64,000 nucleotides of DNA from assembly GCF_027943255.1 (NCBI RefSeq), contig NC_072892.1, positions 25,257,792-25,321,791 on the forward strand. Reading direction: 5' to 3'. The position numbers and the translations under genes were made by a program. Shown here in pieces: positions 31,407 to 43,148 of the stretch. A model generated the notes under the pieces. That model saw only the letters and a list, made by a program, of their open reading frames with translations. It made no database searches and was not told where the DNA came from. Position 1 is the stretch's first letter, and each line of letters begins with the position of its first letter. The stretch comes from Anastrepha obliqua. Taxonomy: Eukaryota > Arthropoda > Insecta > Diptera > Tephritidae.

Positions 31407-32347
31407 CAGGGTGGCTGATGAATTTTGCTACATTAAGAAACTCAAATAACTTTTTTTTTAGTGTATGGAATTCATTTATTTTTTTTTCAAGTTGAACGTC
31501 ATTAAATTTTATTAAATGTAGCTTAACTAGTTTTAAAAATAATTGAATTTAAATGCCCCCCATGCTCGTTGACACAAGTGCGGCATCTTAGTAAAAAGTT
31601 GTTCATTGCTGCTTTGAGAGTTGCGACAGGAATAGCCGCAATTGTTGCCCGAATGGATTGTTTTAGTTCATCCAAATTTGTTGGCTTTGTTTTATAAACT
31701 TCTTGTTTACATAAACCCCACAAGAAAAAGTCAGGTGCAGTAAGGTCAGGCGACCTGGGGGGCCAACGAAATTCGGAGTTTCTTGAAATCAGTTTATTGG
31801 GAAATTTTCGTCGCAACTCTGCCATAACAGTCTGGGCTATGTGAGACGTTGCCCCATCTTGTTGAAACCACACAGAGTTGAAAGGAATTCTCTTTCGGCG
31901 TAGTTCTGGATAGAAAAATTCTTTCAGCATTTTCAAATAACGGTCTCCAGTAACCGTAACGGTGTGACCATTTTCTTCAAAAAAATAAGGTCCGACAATA
32001 CAGCGTGAGGAAACCGCACACCACACTGTCACGCGAAGAGGATGCAATTCCGTCTCGTGGAGTATCTGTGGGTTGTGCTCAGCAAAATTATTCACCAATC
32101 TCATTATGGTCCATCTGCTCGGGGGATCGCCGCCAAACATCCGCCTGTACTCTCTCTGTACCAAAACTACGGACTCCAGTGCGTGATAGCGGCGGACTAT
32201 CCCAATTCTTGTTTGCGTATCCCAGTTATCCATTTTAATAAATTTTAAAGATCAATCTGCAAACTAAAACAAAAATGGAACAGATAACTTAAAAAGAAAA
32301 AAAGTTATTCAATTTTTTTTTGGTAGCGGCTTTCATCAGCCACCCTG
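31407..32347 (-). mobile_element. DD41D mariner-like element with intact ends, internally deleted
   Basis: The 941-bp element has perfect 16-bp inverted ends (CAGGGTGGCTGATGAA) flanked by TA at 31405-31406 and 32348-32349. It carries one open frame (see 31523-32233). Both ends and the frame are undamaged, so it looks younger than its neighbours. Confidence 0.9.
31523..32233 (-). CDS. Shortened DD41D mariner-like transposase, open frame
   Basis: A 236-aa frame from ATG 32233 to the stop at 31523. It keeps the N-terminal part (MDNWDTQTRIGIVRRYHALE, a helix-turn-helix start). It then joins in frame, at about residue 54, to NPQILHETELHPLRVTVWC. That removes roughly 120 residues, including the second DNA-binding helix and the first catalytic Asp. 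The later motifs are intact: VGPYFFEENG, WFQQDGATSHIA, PPRSPDLTAPDFFLWG, with 41 residues between the Asp residues. The protein cannot catalyse cutting without its first Asp, but it could still be made. Function, if any, is unknown; a repressor role is only a guess. Confidence 0.8.
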   Translation of the reverse strand: MDNWDTQTRIGIVRRYHALESVVLVQREYRRMFGGDPPSRWTIMRLVNNFAEHNPQILHETELHPLRVTVWCAVSSRCIVGPYFFEENGHTVTVTGDRYLKMLKEFFYPELRRKRIPFNSVWFQQDGATSHIAQTVMAELRRKFPNKLISRNSEFRWPPRSPDLTAPDFFLWGLCKQEVYKTKPTNLDELKQSIRATIAAIPVATLKAAMNNFLLRCRTCVNEHGGHLNSIIFKTS

Positions 32348-32448
32348 TACAAAACATCTTTTTCATAACAAATCAATTTGCCTGTTTGCTGGAATATGCG
32401 TCAGGGCGCACGAGGCGTTTGACGCACAGCGGTAGAACGCATTCTGGC

Positions 32449-34290
32449 TCAAAGCACATTCTGGTGCCGCCTGAAAAACTCTCTTAAAACCAAACAAAAA
32501 ACTCTCTTTAACCATTTTAGAAAAACCCAGATTTCCACAGTACTGAGATCTTCCAATTCGTTAAAAAATTGTCCACCTAAAACGGTAAATCTACGACTGG
32601 ATAAAGCAGTACAATGGCACAGAAGATACGCGATCGTCTCTTTCTCCTCCTCATCTACAGAACTTCTGCAATATTCATCCGTTTGCATGCCCATCCTCTG
32701 GGCGTGCCTGCCTATTAGACTGTGTGCCCCGTTACAACGGAAATCAGTGTGCCAAACCTTAAGAGTCGGCCACAATGGTCGGACGCTTCTGCAGATTATT
32801 TCATTACGCCATCTTTCATTTGTTACTATTACAATTTCCTCAAAGATAAGTAGCTAACATACCTGTAAGGGTATGCCCGCCACGTCATTGTCTGTGACCT
32901 CATTAGTGAGCTTGGCAACAAGTTTCGCTAGTTCATCGGCTCTGCAGTTTCTCTCAATGTCACAATAGCCAGGAAGCCAGGTTAGCTTTAGGTGAAATAA
33001 CTCAGGCAACTCGTTAAGAGATATGCGTCATTTCATGGCACCCTTGGAGGTTGTCAACTGCTTTGTGAGGGATTTTATCGCCGAAATTTTTTTCAGCGAA
33101 AATGTAGATATCATCTCCAAGTATCGCATCACACTGCACCAGTGTCACGACTTTTATTATTACCATCAGTACAGCCTGAAAAACACTACAGTAATCAGGA
33201 AGCCAAAAAGTAAAGGAGATCCCAGATGTTCCAAATATACACCTTCATCCACCCTGTGCTCGAGCTTTGAGCCATCTGTGTATACTTTAACGGATTCTTC
33301 CTGTCTTACATCGTCTCGTCACAACTCTTCCCTTGAGAGTAAGAAGCTCGTGAACATTGTAATGGTTGTTGCTGTAATTGTAGGCGGCAATGCATAGTCC
33401 ATCAGTATGGGAAGCTCCGAAATATCAGCTAGGAGTTCACAGTGGCGTTAGTCCGTGGGTGATCACTTTCTTAAGGTGTTGAACCATATTGCCACACTGC
33501 GAGCGATATACTCATGTGTCACCTGCAGTTCTACCGGGAGGAGGCAGTTGGTGTGGTTCACGTTGACCGATTATGAGAAAAGCTGCGAGTTTTTGAACCT
33601 CGTCAACTCTTTTAATGTTCACACCCTTTTAAAGGGCATTCCCTCATATTACAATACCATAGTAGAGAATTGGTCGAACTACTGCGGTGTAGAACCAATG
33701 TATCATTCTGGGTTTCAACCTCCATTTTCCCCCATTTAGCCTTCCGCAGAGGTACAATGCCGTCATAGCTTTGCGTACTCTATCTGCGACTGTGAGCCCC
33801 CATTTTATCTTTCTATCCAATACAAAGCCTAGATATTTAGTCATTTCTGTTACTCTAAGAGGTTTCCTCGCTAAGCATACCAGGTTAAGAGCAGGTGCTT
33901 TATGTCTCCCGCTAAACATTATCAGACCCGTTTTTTTCCGCATTTACTTCTAGCCTTCGACTTTTACATCAAAGTGGTAATCTGTTGAGAGATCTGCGTT
34001 GAAGAACACACATTGTTGGAAAATGTTTACCCGAGATTGCTACTGCAATATCAACGGCGTATACGTAAAATTATCTTACCTCTCATGTTTTCAAGTTCCC
34101 GAAGCAGATTATCGACGGTCAGGTTCCACAGAAGTGGAGGGATTACCCCGCTCTCGGGTGCACGACTGAACGGAAATTTTTTAATGGATGTTTCGCCCAA
34201 ATCTGCGTTTATAGTCCGCCCGATTAGTATTCGTTCTATGAACATTACAAGCGCACCATTTCCGTTAGCGATTTAATAATTCCTTCCGAA
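32449..34290 (-). mobile_element. LOA/Jockey-group non-LTR retrotransposon with RNase H, degenerate
   Basis: The minus strand shows reverse-transcriptase remnants from the right: GVIPPLLWNLTVDNLL, KKTGLIMFSGRHKAPAL, TKYLGFVLDRKIKW and VVRPILYYG. RNase H follows (LKLTWLPGYCDIERNCRADE), then a C-terminal zinc-like motif (CRSSVDEEEKETIAYLLCHC) near 32640. Several frames are needed. The same family supplies the flanks of the R1-like insertion at 39590-41116. Confidence 0.75.
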
Positions 34291-34701
34291 TATATGTTAT
34301 TGAGGGCACACTCAATGTCTTTCTGTCACTATTTCTTATAGTGAGTTGATTTTTCAATTGCATCGAGTAGCGAGTGACAAGCAAAACAAGCATCGCTAAA
34401 ATTTCTCGATATACTCAAACTCACGTTCGAAACTTTTTGTGTGATGAGCATAGAATAGGTGTGCGTATACACGTTGCTCATACGCCCCGGCTGTTCGAAA
34501 ATGTGCGAACAAACTCAAGAGCCTTAATTCAAATCACAATGGAGCAAAATAAAGGCATTTAGTAGCATGTAAAGGAAAAAAAGTATAATTTAATTGTGAC
34601 TCGCCGCTTGTTTTCAGCAATTTTTTCTAAAATTTTTTCTTTTCTTTCTCTTCTTTCTCTAGATATAAGGATGTTCTTATTTTTTCGATTTTCTTAATTA
34701 T

Positions 34702-35429
34702 GGTAGTAGCCCGATGTGACGGGTTCAAAAAATCGGGAGAAAAACATCTTAAAAAGACATATACCATAAAAATTTCAGACAGAAATTTTACTTATTTTTA
34801 AAGTTATAACTAAAATGAGAGAGCGCGCCGTACTGTGTATGAAAGCGTGTGACACGCCAGCAGCAGCTGCTGTGAAACTTCAAACGCTTTTTTCTCAAAA
34901 CCATGTTTTCGAAATTTCGGGGAATCACTGACTCAAAACTATTTAACCGATTTGGCTAAAAATTTAACCCGTTATTCAAGACACACATATATAGATTCCG
35001 TATCTTTGAAACATTTAATTTCTTAATAATAAACTATTTAATTTAAACAATTTATGAAGAAAAAAAATTAGATTTTGAGAACTTTTTTCACAAGCCCGCC
35101 ATTTTGTTTTTTTATTTTTATAACTATTTTAGGTTCGGGACCTAAAATAAAGTCTACAGAATAAAATTCTCTTTGAATTTTTTATTTCAGATGACTTTGG
35201 AAGGCTGTGTGTTTCCCCGAACCAACTCATCGCTTTTTTAAGGACTCCACTTTGACGTCAAAAATTTTAAACAAATTAATATAAAATTAACTTTAAAAAA
35301 AATTTTTTATATACTTCAAAACAGCAATAAAAATATGTAAAAACTTTAAAACGATCGCATTTTATTTTCTTTTTAAAAAAGATTCATGAAAAAACGTCGA
35401 AATTTCGGTCGTTACACCGGACTACTACC
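34702..35429. mobile_element. Non-coding 0.7-kb TIR element, TTAT duplication
   Basis: A 728-bp element flanked by TTAT at 34698-34701 and 35430-35433. Ends are GGTAGTAGCCCGATGTGACG and, from the right, GGTAGTAGTCCGGTGTAACG (three mismatches in 20). Internal blocks include TTTTTTCTCAAAACCATG near 34890, GCCCGCCATTTTG near 35095 and TTTATTTCAGATGA near 35185. No coding frame. Compare 61168 and 63126. Confidence 0.75.
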
Positions 35430-35775
35430 TTATGTTTTGAGCCGACGATGTAATGAAATTTATATTTCAGGCTGATATTATCACTTGCGAAGCGAACAAA
35501 TGTAGCGAAGCGACCGGTTTGGCGAACACACCTAAAATTTGCATTGCCGCCGGGCTTATGTCGTTGCTTTTTACAAAAAAAAAAAATAAATTATTGAATT
35601 TCAATTAGAACTTTGTCAACTCACAGTTTCGCTTATTTTAAAGGAGAGACTACCCATTTTGGAAAGCGAAATTTGTAGTGCTTAACAAGAGAAATGACCG
35701 AAGAAGAGAACCAGCAAGCAAAGAGCAAATATTAAGCCTCTAATATTAATCCATGATATTAATATTTTTTATATA

Positions 35776-38156
35776 TTGGGTATGGAAATAAGTTTCCGTC
35801 CTTTCTTAGCCAAAATTACGAATTATTTAAACAATTAAATAATACCTGATATTATGTGAAGTGTGTGCCATTGGAAGCTACAACTTTACTCTATCTTTCA
35901 GACAGCATACCGATTCCTCTGACGAAAAATTCGAGTTCTTTTGACTGGATCCACTCATTGAGCCAGTTTGCGATGCTCTCGTAAGAAGTGAACCGCTCTC
36001 CAATAAGGGCTGACTGCATTGACCGGAACAGATGGTAATCCGACGGTGCAATGTCTGGGTAATACGGCGAGTGGGGCAAGATTTCCCAATTCAGTCACTC
36101 TAAATACACTCTGGACCGATTTAGCAACGTGTAGCCTGGCGTTGTCATGCAGGCAAATCAGTTTGTCACGTCTACTGACCCATTCCGGCCGCTTTTGCTT
36201 GAGAGCTCGATTCAAACGCATCAGCTGGAGTCGGCAACGATCGCCAGTGATGGTTTCAGATGGTCTAAGGAGTTCATAATAGATGACACCCTTATGATCA
36301 CACCAGATGCACAACATAACCTTTGACGCATGAATATTTTTTTTCGCTGCCGATGGGCATGGTTCACCTAGCTGGCTCCAACATTTTCGACACTTAGGGT
36401 TGCCATATTAGATCCATTTCTTATCGCCAGTGACGATGTGATGCAGGAAACCTTTTCTGCCGTTCAAGAAGCATCTCACACGTCACCAGACGTCTCTCGA
36501 TATCCCTCAACCTCAATTGATGTGGCACCTGTTACCAGTTACCTACTTTCTGGACCATTCCCATCGCGTGCAAACGTTCGCCGACGGTTGATCTGTCAAC
36601 ATCCAACTCTTTGGACATATCATCAAGGGTTCGACATGCGTCTTCATCCAAATAATAGTTGTAGTTGAGTATCTTCGAATTTCTTCGGCGCCGCTTCGCG
36701 AACTCTATCACTCACGTCGAAATTACCATCTTGGAAGCGTCGAAACCACTCTTTTCAAGTTGTATTTGATGAGGCGTGATTACGGTAAATATTGATCAAT
36801 ATACGACACGTTTCAGCTACACTTTTCTTTAAAAGGTAATGATGAAGTATTACTTCCCGGAAATGCTTTTTTTCAGGATGAACGTAGACATTTTTGACGT
36901 CAGATCAAAAAGGACCTTTACGCTTCAATGCTGGATCTAAGACTTCGGACTACACCTCTCTGGCCGTAATCAACCAAGATGGAGCCGCAATATCACAATG
37001 GCTTCTTTATCCAATGTATACAATATTCACTGCTGAAGCCTTGGCAATCGAACTAGCCGTTGAGTGCAAAGAAAAACAAAGGGAAATATATGATTTGTTC
37101 TGATAGCAAATCATGCATCACAGCAATCAAATCATCGTCTAATTTGAACAAAATTATTTCATCGATTAGAAATTCACTTGTTGCAACACCAAACAAAATC
37201 AAACTAATGTGGATACCCGGTCATGCTGGAATATCAGGAAATGAAGCAGCTGATACGGCTGCTAAAAATGTCAACAAATCTCCTACACTTATGCTTAAAG
37301 TTATAAGTAAAACGGACCTGTTTAACGCCATAAAAAAAGAAAGACGTAATGTCGATTTAGCAGACTGGACAACGCAAGGACATCACTATTACAGACTAAA
37401 TCCAAAGAGACTAACGCCATCCTATCCGATGAGTCTGACCCCTAATTTTTTGAAGCCGTATACTCGTCTAAGACTGGGTCACACAATTTTTACCCACTCA
37501 CACCTTCTAACCAGGAAAAGTCAGTCCTGCTGCCCTTTGTGCGGCGGTCCAAACACAGTGGAGCACTTGATTAACCAATGTCCAGTAACGAAGGAGTACG
37601 AAACCGCTCACAACATTAACCTAAGTAGAGCATTATCTACACCTAGCTATGACAATATCGTGACAATATACAATTTCTTAAGGAACCAGGATCTTAAATT
37701 TAATTTAGCGCAGATTAAAGTATTATTTTATTTTATTCTTCTATAACAATAACCGCTTAGTTTTAATCAGTATAATTTTTTACATTTCACTTCATCCCAC
37801 TGAATTTACGGGATTTAAATAAATTAACAATTTTTCTATTAAAAAGACAACTGAAAGCCTCGTAGCTAGTGTCGCTTTTCTTAATTTATACTGTAATTTA
37901 TTATTGTATAATTTGTTATAAATAAAAAAATAATGAAGCATGATTTCCCGCAAATGTTTTTTTTTTCGGGACGAACGTAGACATTTTTAACATCAGATAA
38001 AACAGGATCTTTACGCTTCAAACGAATGTCAACTACTGTGATCGAGACCTCACATAAACACCATCAAATCACCAGTATATTACTAGAGCGAACACAAAAA
38101 TAGTATCAGCAGCAAAACCTCTTTTACGAGGGCGGAAACTTATTTCCAATACCCAA
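35776..38156 (-). mobile_element. DD34D mariner split by an RNase H retrotransposon
   Basis: Ends are TTGGGTATGGAAATAAGTTT after TA at 35774-35775 and, from the right, TTGGGTATTGGAAATAAGTT before TA at 38157-38158. The minus strand carries transposase pieces: LCIWCDHKGVIYYELLRPSE, CLHDNARLHVAKSVQSV and LPERW-like ends. It is the same family as 13556-14494. The interruption lies at 36929-37930. Confidence 0.8.
36929..37930 (+). mobile_element. 5'-truncated I/Jockey-group retrotransposon (RNase H and C-terminus)
   Basis: It starts directly in the RNase H domain (GSKTSDYTSLAVINQDGAAI, TAEALAIEL) and shifts frame once near 37080. It then runs through ICSDSKSCITAIKSS, LMWIPGHAGISGNEAADTAA and a C-terminal zinc motif (CCPLCGGPNTVEHLINQCP) to a stop at 37744-37746. 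An A-rich tail (ATAAATAAAAAAATAA) ends near 37930. It is flanked by about 90 bp of duplicated mariner sequence (36838-36928 and 37931-38020). Confidence 0.8.
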
Positions 38157-38655
38157 TACATAAGATTAAAATTTACTTCCTCCTTTCCAATGTGAACAGA
38201 ATAAGCGGTAGCCAAATTTTTACGGTAATGGCGAAGCGAATTTAGTTTTTTCGCCAATGGCAATACAGAAAATTCATTTCCGGCACTCGTTCGCCATTTG
38301 TGGCGAATTCGCTGGAGATTCGCATCTCACAATTCAAGACTGCTAAATTCGCCTAAATTTTCATTCACTTTGCAAGTGAGAATACCAACCTTACTCTCCC
38401 AAGTTGTTGTGAGAAGAGTTAATAAATTACATATTTATAATCGATAGTGCCCAACAGCTTCTGTTGGTTTTCATCTTACTCCATATTGCGAGTTATCTTA
38501 TGTCAAAGAATTAATTCCGCCTGAACTTCCTCAAAATCCGCTTCTAAGTAATCACTATAAAAAACTTGAAAATTTTTTTTGCAATTTATTTTTTCATTAT
38601 CGTCAAGACTCGACGTGTTATAGCGAAAAAGTTTTTGAAAGAACTTAATGTTTTA
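38157..38655. other. Spacer without recognised content
   Basis: AT-rich DNA. A GGCGAA motif repeats loosely around 38225-38360. No gene is seen. Confidence 0.35.
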
Positions 38656-39362
38656 AGGGATCAGAGATAGTCAAAATTTTCAACAAATTGCATTTGTTTC
38701 ACATTTTCTTAAAGTATAATATCTTAAAAATATTGCGTGAAAATGTGAAGTGAATCCGACAAATACTTTTTGAATTATTCAACAATTAACAAAGGGCGTT
38801 CGGCGCTCCGGAGCTCTATATCAAAATTTTAAATGCGTTTTTCTCAAAACTATGTTTTTTGTACTGGTGATCACTGTAATTTAAAAACCGCTTGGTAGAC
38901 TTCAATAAAATTTACACTGCTTTTGAAAAACATAAAAATCTCGTGCCTGATCGATAGATTTTTTCTGTCAAAAATTTTGACTTTTTTTTAACAATTAATT
39001 GTCGGTTTTTTCTCGAAAATCTGAAAAATATTTCCTGAGGTCGCCATATTGTTAATTTTGAAAAAAAAAGCTTCGATCAGGCACAAGATTATCTATTAAT
39101 AAAACTAATTTCTCTTGTCCGATTGGTTTTAGATGAATCTCCAAGGATTTGTGATGATCACCGCAAGGGACTACTGGAGAAACGGGTTCCACACAAACAG
39201 CGATAACTTTTACAATTATTATTATTTCTTTTTTTTTAATTTTGATAAAGTTAAGTCGAAACATGATGTTTGCTATGTTTTTATTTTTGTAAAATATAGC
39301 AATTGACTAGCAAAAGAAAAATTATTGGAAATCATCATTTTTTTGGACCTCTGACTACCCCC
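38656..39362. mobile_element. Probable member of the 0.7-kb non-coding element group
   Basis: The left end TTAAGGGATCAGAGATAGTC resembles the right end read inward, TAGGGGGTAGTCAGAGGTCC, but not perfectly. Internal blocks match the group: GCGTTTTTCTCAAAACTATG near 38832, GGTCGCCATATTG near 39040 and TTTTAGATGAATC near 39128, in the same order. The duplication at the flanks is unclear. Confidence 0.45.
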
Positions 39363-39364
39363 TA

Positions 39365-41196
39365 GTAAGCCTGGCTTTTTTAAATATTTTCAACTGGCTT
39401 CCTAGCCTTATTGTATAGTTTTTAAGTTCAACCTCGGCACTTCTTTGAACCGAAAGCATGACAAAGTGCTTACGCATCGTTATCGTTGATTTAAGAGCAG
39501 GTGTTTTATGTCTCTTGCTTAACAGTATCATGTCCGTTTTTTTCCGCATTTATGTACTTCTAACCCTCGACCATTACACCGAAGTGTTACGTCTTTTTTT
39601 TCGGGATGACTCTCGTGAAGAGAAAACTCTCAAGAGTACTGCTATACCGGAATAGCAGTATGCACGACTTGTAGCATCACAGCTACCCCTACATACTAAA
39701 CACCTCTCCACTATCACCACTCTCCCCGCGGAACTGTCCAAAAAGGAATTAACTCACGGAACTGGTTAGCTCATAGGCTGCTAGTTATTTCGACTACGAA
39801 CCTCCGCGCGTCTTAGATCGATATGGATATATCTTGCATGCGCGCAGATTCGCTTCCAGTTATCACCCGATTTTAGCATAAAATCTTTAATGTTTTCTCC
39901 ATTTAATGTATCACAGATTTCGGGAGCAAAACGTGGGCATTGGAACAAGACGTGATCAGCGTCTTCTTCCCTCTCCGTGCAGGTTGGGCAGTTTGGGGAG
40001 CTGTCATGGCCGAATCTATGAAGGTATTTTCGAAAAACTCCGTGCCCTGAAAGAAATTGGGTTAGGTGGAGGTTTATTTCCCCATGGTTCCTTTCCAACC
40101 ACGTCGTACGGAAGGGTGTTAGTCCATACGTCCATCTACCTTTCGGTGATCTGTTCCACCGGTCTTGCCAGTAGGCGATCGAATGACGCCTTTCTTCTTC
40201 TGGAATAGTTTTACGACTTGCGCTACCATCGTGTTCAGATAGTCTTATATACACACTCTGCATTTCTTTCGTCAATATGTCCACGGCGATTAGTCGTGCT
40301 ATAACGAAGGAAGCATCGTCCGAAATTGTACGGTAGCCGCAGATAGTCCGCAAAACGCTTTGCCGATAAACGGCTGTCAGTTTTTTTTTTTTTTTTGTGA
40401 AGCTATTTAAGTTCAGTGCGTCAGCCCAGATCGATGCGGCATATAAAATAAACGAGCTGACTACCCTGTTATATAGTATTCTATTGCTGTGGTAGGGTCC
40501 GCCACTGTTTGGCGTTATTCGCGACAGACAGGACTGCATACTCGATGTCTTCTTCACGGCGTATTTCAGGTGCGTTTTGAAGTGTAAGCGACTGTCAAGC
40601 ATCACTCCTAGGTATTTAGTAGCGGGTTTTGAACTAATAATTACACTCCCAACATTTACATTTATAGTTTATATTATTTTTCTGCTACTTATTAGGATTA
40701 CATCGGTCTTATGCTCAGCTAATTCCAACTTCATAGACTTTGGCCAAGCCTTGATTCTGCTCACTGATTCGCTGGCGAACCTCTAAATTTCATGGATATG
40801 TTTTGCTACCATTACCACCGCCATGTCATCCGCGAATTCTATGACTTTAATCCTAGGGGGCATATCCAGTCTTAGAACCCCGTCATACATTAGGTTCCAC
40901 AACAGTGGGTCGAGAACTGATCCTTGAGGACCCCTGCTGATACGATATACTCCTCAACGCCTTTGTCACTTCTAAACCTCAGTTTACGGTCCCTGAAATA
41001 GCTCTCAATTATTTTGATTATATAACAAGGCAACCCTATTTTTGCGAGGGTTTCCAGTATACGCTGCCAGCTAGCTGTCTTAAAAGCATTTCTAACGTCC
41101 AGAGTTACCACAGTGAAAGTGTTAGTCTGTTGAGAGATCTTTGTTGAAGAACACTCAATGTTGGCAGATGTTCACCCGAGATTGCTATTACAAACA
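39365..41196 (-). mobile_element. LOA-like element fragments flanking an R1-like insertion
   Basis: The left flank (39365-39589) and right flank (41117-41196) both match the element at 32449-34290. The left one holds the KKTDMILLSKRHKTPAL block; the right one the CTGTTGAGAGATCT / CCCGAGATTGCTA stretch seen near 33985-34043. They join on removal of the R1-like insert. Confidence 0.65.
39590..41116 (-). mobile_element. R1-like non-LTR retrotransposon, 5'-truncated
   Basis: The minus strand reads VTLDVRNAFKTASWQRILET (reverse transcriptase, top near 41111), a break, then a 274-aa frame at 40605-39781: LDSRLHFKTHLKYAVKKTSS, LTAVYRQSVLRTICGYRTIS, ERRHSIAYWQDRWN and YLHRFGHDSSPNCPTCTERE with a CCHC-type motif. 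These are R1-clade C-terminal features. An 8-bp AAGTGTTA flanks both sides (39582-39589, 41117-41124). Confidence 0.75.
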
Positions 41197-41199
41197 GGT

Positions 41200-42140
41200 A
41201 TTGAAAAAATCAAGTAACACAACGCATCCATTTAATAATTCTTTATTTTTATTATCATCATCGTCATCATTATAATCATAAGCTAGGTATGATTCGTTAT
41301 TATTATCATTTAACTTACACAAAACAGTTCATTTTATCGGTATTGGTATTTTATAATAATATTCCTTATTCTTCTGCACACTTTCTGCCATTTTCTTCTA
41401 TTTAATTTTAGCGTTTTTTTCAGCTGTATTTACAAACAAATTTTGTAGTTTTAGGCAGATAAAGACGTAAGCAGATACCTATGGGTACATAATATTTAAC
41501 ATAATTGTATATGTGTGTGTATATATCATCGAACATTATATGTAAACTATAAATAATAATATTTTATATGTATGGGATTATGAGTTGGGCGTTTTGTGTG
41601 GTGTAAATAGTAGAAAATAATTTAATTTAAACAGATACAAAATTATTTGATTACAAATACAAGTTTTTAAAAACGACTTTTCGAGTCAACCAAACTGAAT
41701 TTTGAAAAGTTAAAAAAAAAATTAAAAAAAAAATATCTTTTTGTTGAAACTATATAAAAAGGAACACACAGAAAAGCTGGATAAAAATAAATAACAAAGA
41801 TTTTATAAATAAAAAAAGGGATCGCGAAAAGCCTTAAACGCCTGTGAAAGCCAAAATTGTATGAAAAAAAATTTGGAAAACATAAATTTGAAAAATATGA
41901 AAATATAAAAATATAAAAATTGAAAAATAAAAATATAAAAATAATAATTTTATAATTCGCAAAGATGTAAATTATAGTGAAATTATACGGAAAATAAGAC
42001 CAAATAAATTCGCAAAACGAGAAATTCCACATCAGTAACAAATAGCAATAAAAAATGTAGGAAAAACATACTGCCAGCGTTAAAATCAAATATAAACCAG
42101 ATATTGATACGTTTTGACTATTTATTTATTTATTTTGTAA
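41200..42140. other. AT-rich intergenic region
   Basis: Very A/T-rich, with a TCATCATCG-type simple stretch near 41255-41275 and A/T runs at 41700-42000. Open frames here are composition artefacts. No gene is seen. Confidence 0.5.
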
Positions 42141-42149
42141 TTTTATTTA

Positions 42150-43130
42150 CTTGTAGGTAGGTAGGTAAGATGACAAGAGTAGCTCAGGTACACTTCAAGT
42201 AGCACTTACGTGCCGTTTTAATACCATAATGTGGACCACTGCCTGGGAAAAGATTTAGGGAAGAGAAAAATCCGTCTGCAGCCATCCAGTGCTGTTGATG
42301 TAGTGGAGGAGATAAAGGGGTCTAGGCTGGAGAATTGCTTCCAACCATTCCTAAAGGGCATACTAAGGAATCTCAAGCGCCTAGCCGCCAGAGCCGGACA
42401 TTTGCAGAGAAAGTGCTCAACAGTCTCTTTCTCTGCAGTATCCCCACAGCTTCTGCAATAGGGGTTGTACGGAACTCCAAGCTTCTCCGCTTCAGTACCG
42501 ATCACCCAGTGACCAGTGAACACCGCGATGAGTTTGGAAATTGAATGGCGGAGGATTCCCATCGCCTTAAGCGTTCTATTTCTATCGTATTGAGGCCATA
42601 GTGTTTTCGAAATAGCACACGATGAGTCAGACCTCCATCTGTTTGGCGCTTTCTTTAGAAAGAAATTGTGTAGTTTCCCTTTAACAACGGACAAAGGGAC
42701 ACCGATGTCCGAGACGGGGACAGCTGTAACCGGTTCTGCCGACCCCATCCTGGCAAACTCATCGGCAATTTCATTTCCCTCTATATTCCTGTGCCCAGGA
42801 ACCCAGATGAGGGAAATGTTTCCTGCACGTACGAGACGTTTGAGTTCCTCCTTACCGGAGTTCACCAGAAGGGAGCTGCAATACGGCGACGACCGGGCCT
42901 TGATCGCAGCTTGACTATCGGAAAAAATATTAATGTTTTCCTCCCAACAGCGATCCCGAAGACCTCTGCTTGAAAAACACTGCTTGTTTCCGGCAGTTTA
43001 AAGGAGACCGAAATGCTGGCTGATTTAGAGTAAGCCCCCGCTCCCACTCCAGACTCCATTTTGGATCCGTCAGTGAAAACAGAGGTATCTATATCCGTAC
43101 CGACTCTCCCTTCTTTCTAATCTTGCCTGC
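42150..43130 (-). mobile_element. Non-LTR retrotransposon RNase H and C-terminus (GDTAE family)
   Basis: The minus strand reads VFTDGSKMESGVGAG, VFQAEVFGIAVG, a frame break, LIWVPGHRNIEGNEIADEFA and then CRSCGDTAEKETVEHFLCKC, ending at 42218. The 3' tail is made of TACC repeats (seen as TAGGTAGGTAGG at 42155). Frames are broken once or twice only, so it is fairly young. The same family gave the short insertion at 55898-56250. Confidence 0.8.
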
Positions 43131-43148
43131 TCGCAAAGATACTTTACT

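Noticed and set aside
33023..33739. Plus-strand frames of 124 and 94 aa
   Set aside because: They are antisense shadows of the minus-strand LOA-like element, whose RNase H motif reads clearly on the other strand.
41667..42089. 140-aa Phe/Tyr/Ile-rich minus-strand frame
   Set aside because: It is produced by A/T runs and lacks domain signals; no membrane-protein family pattern is visible.
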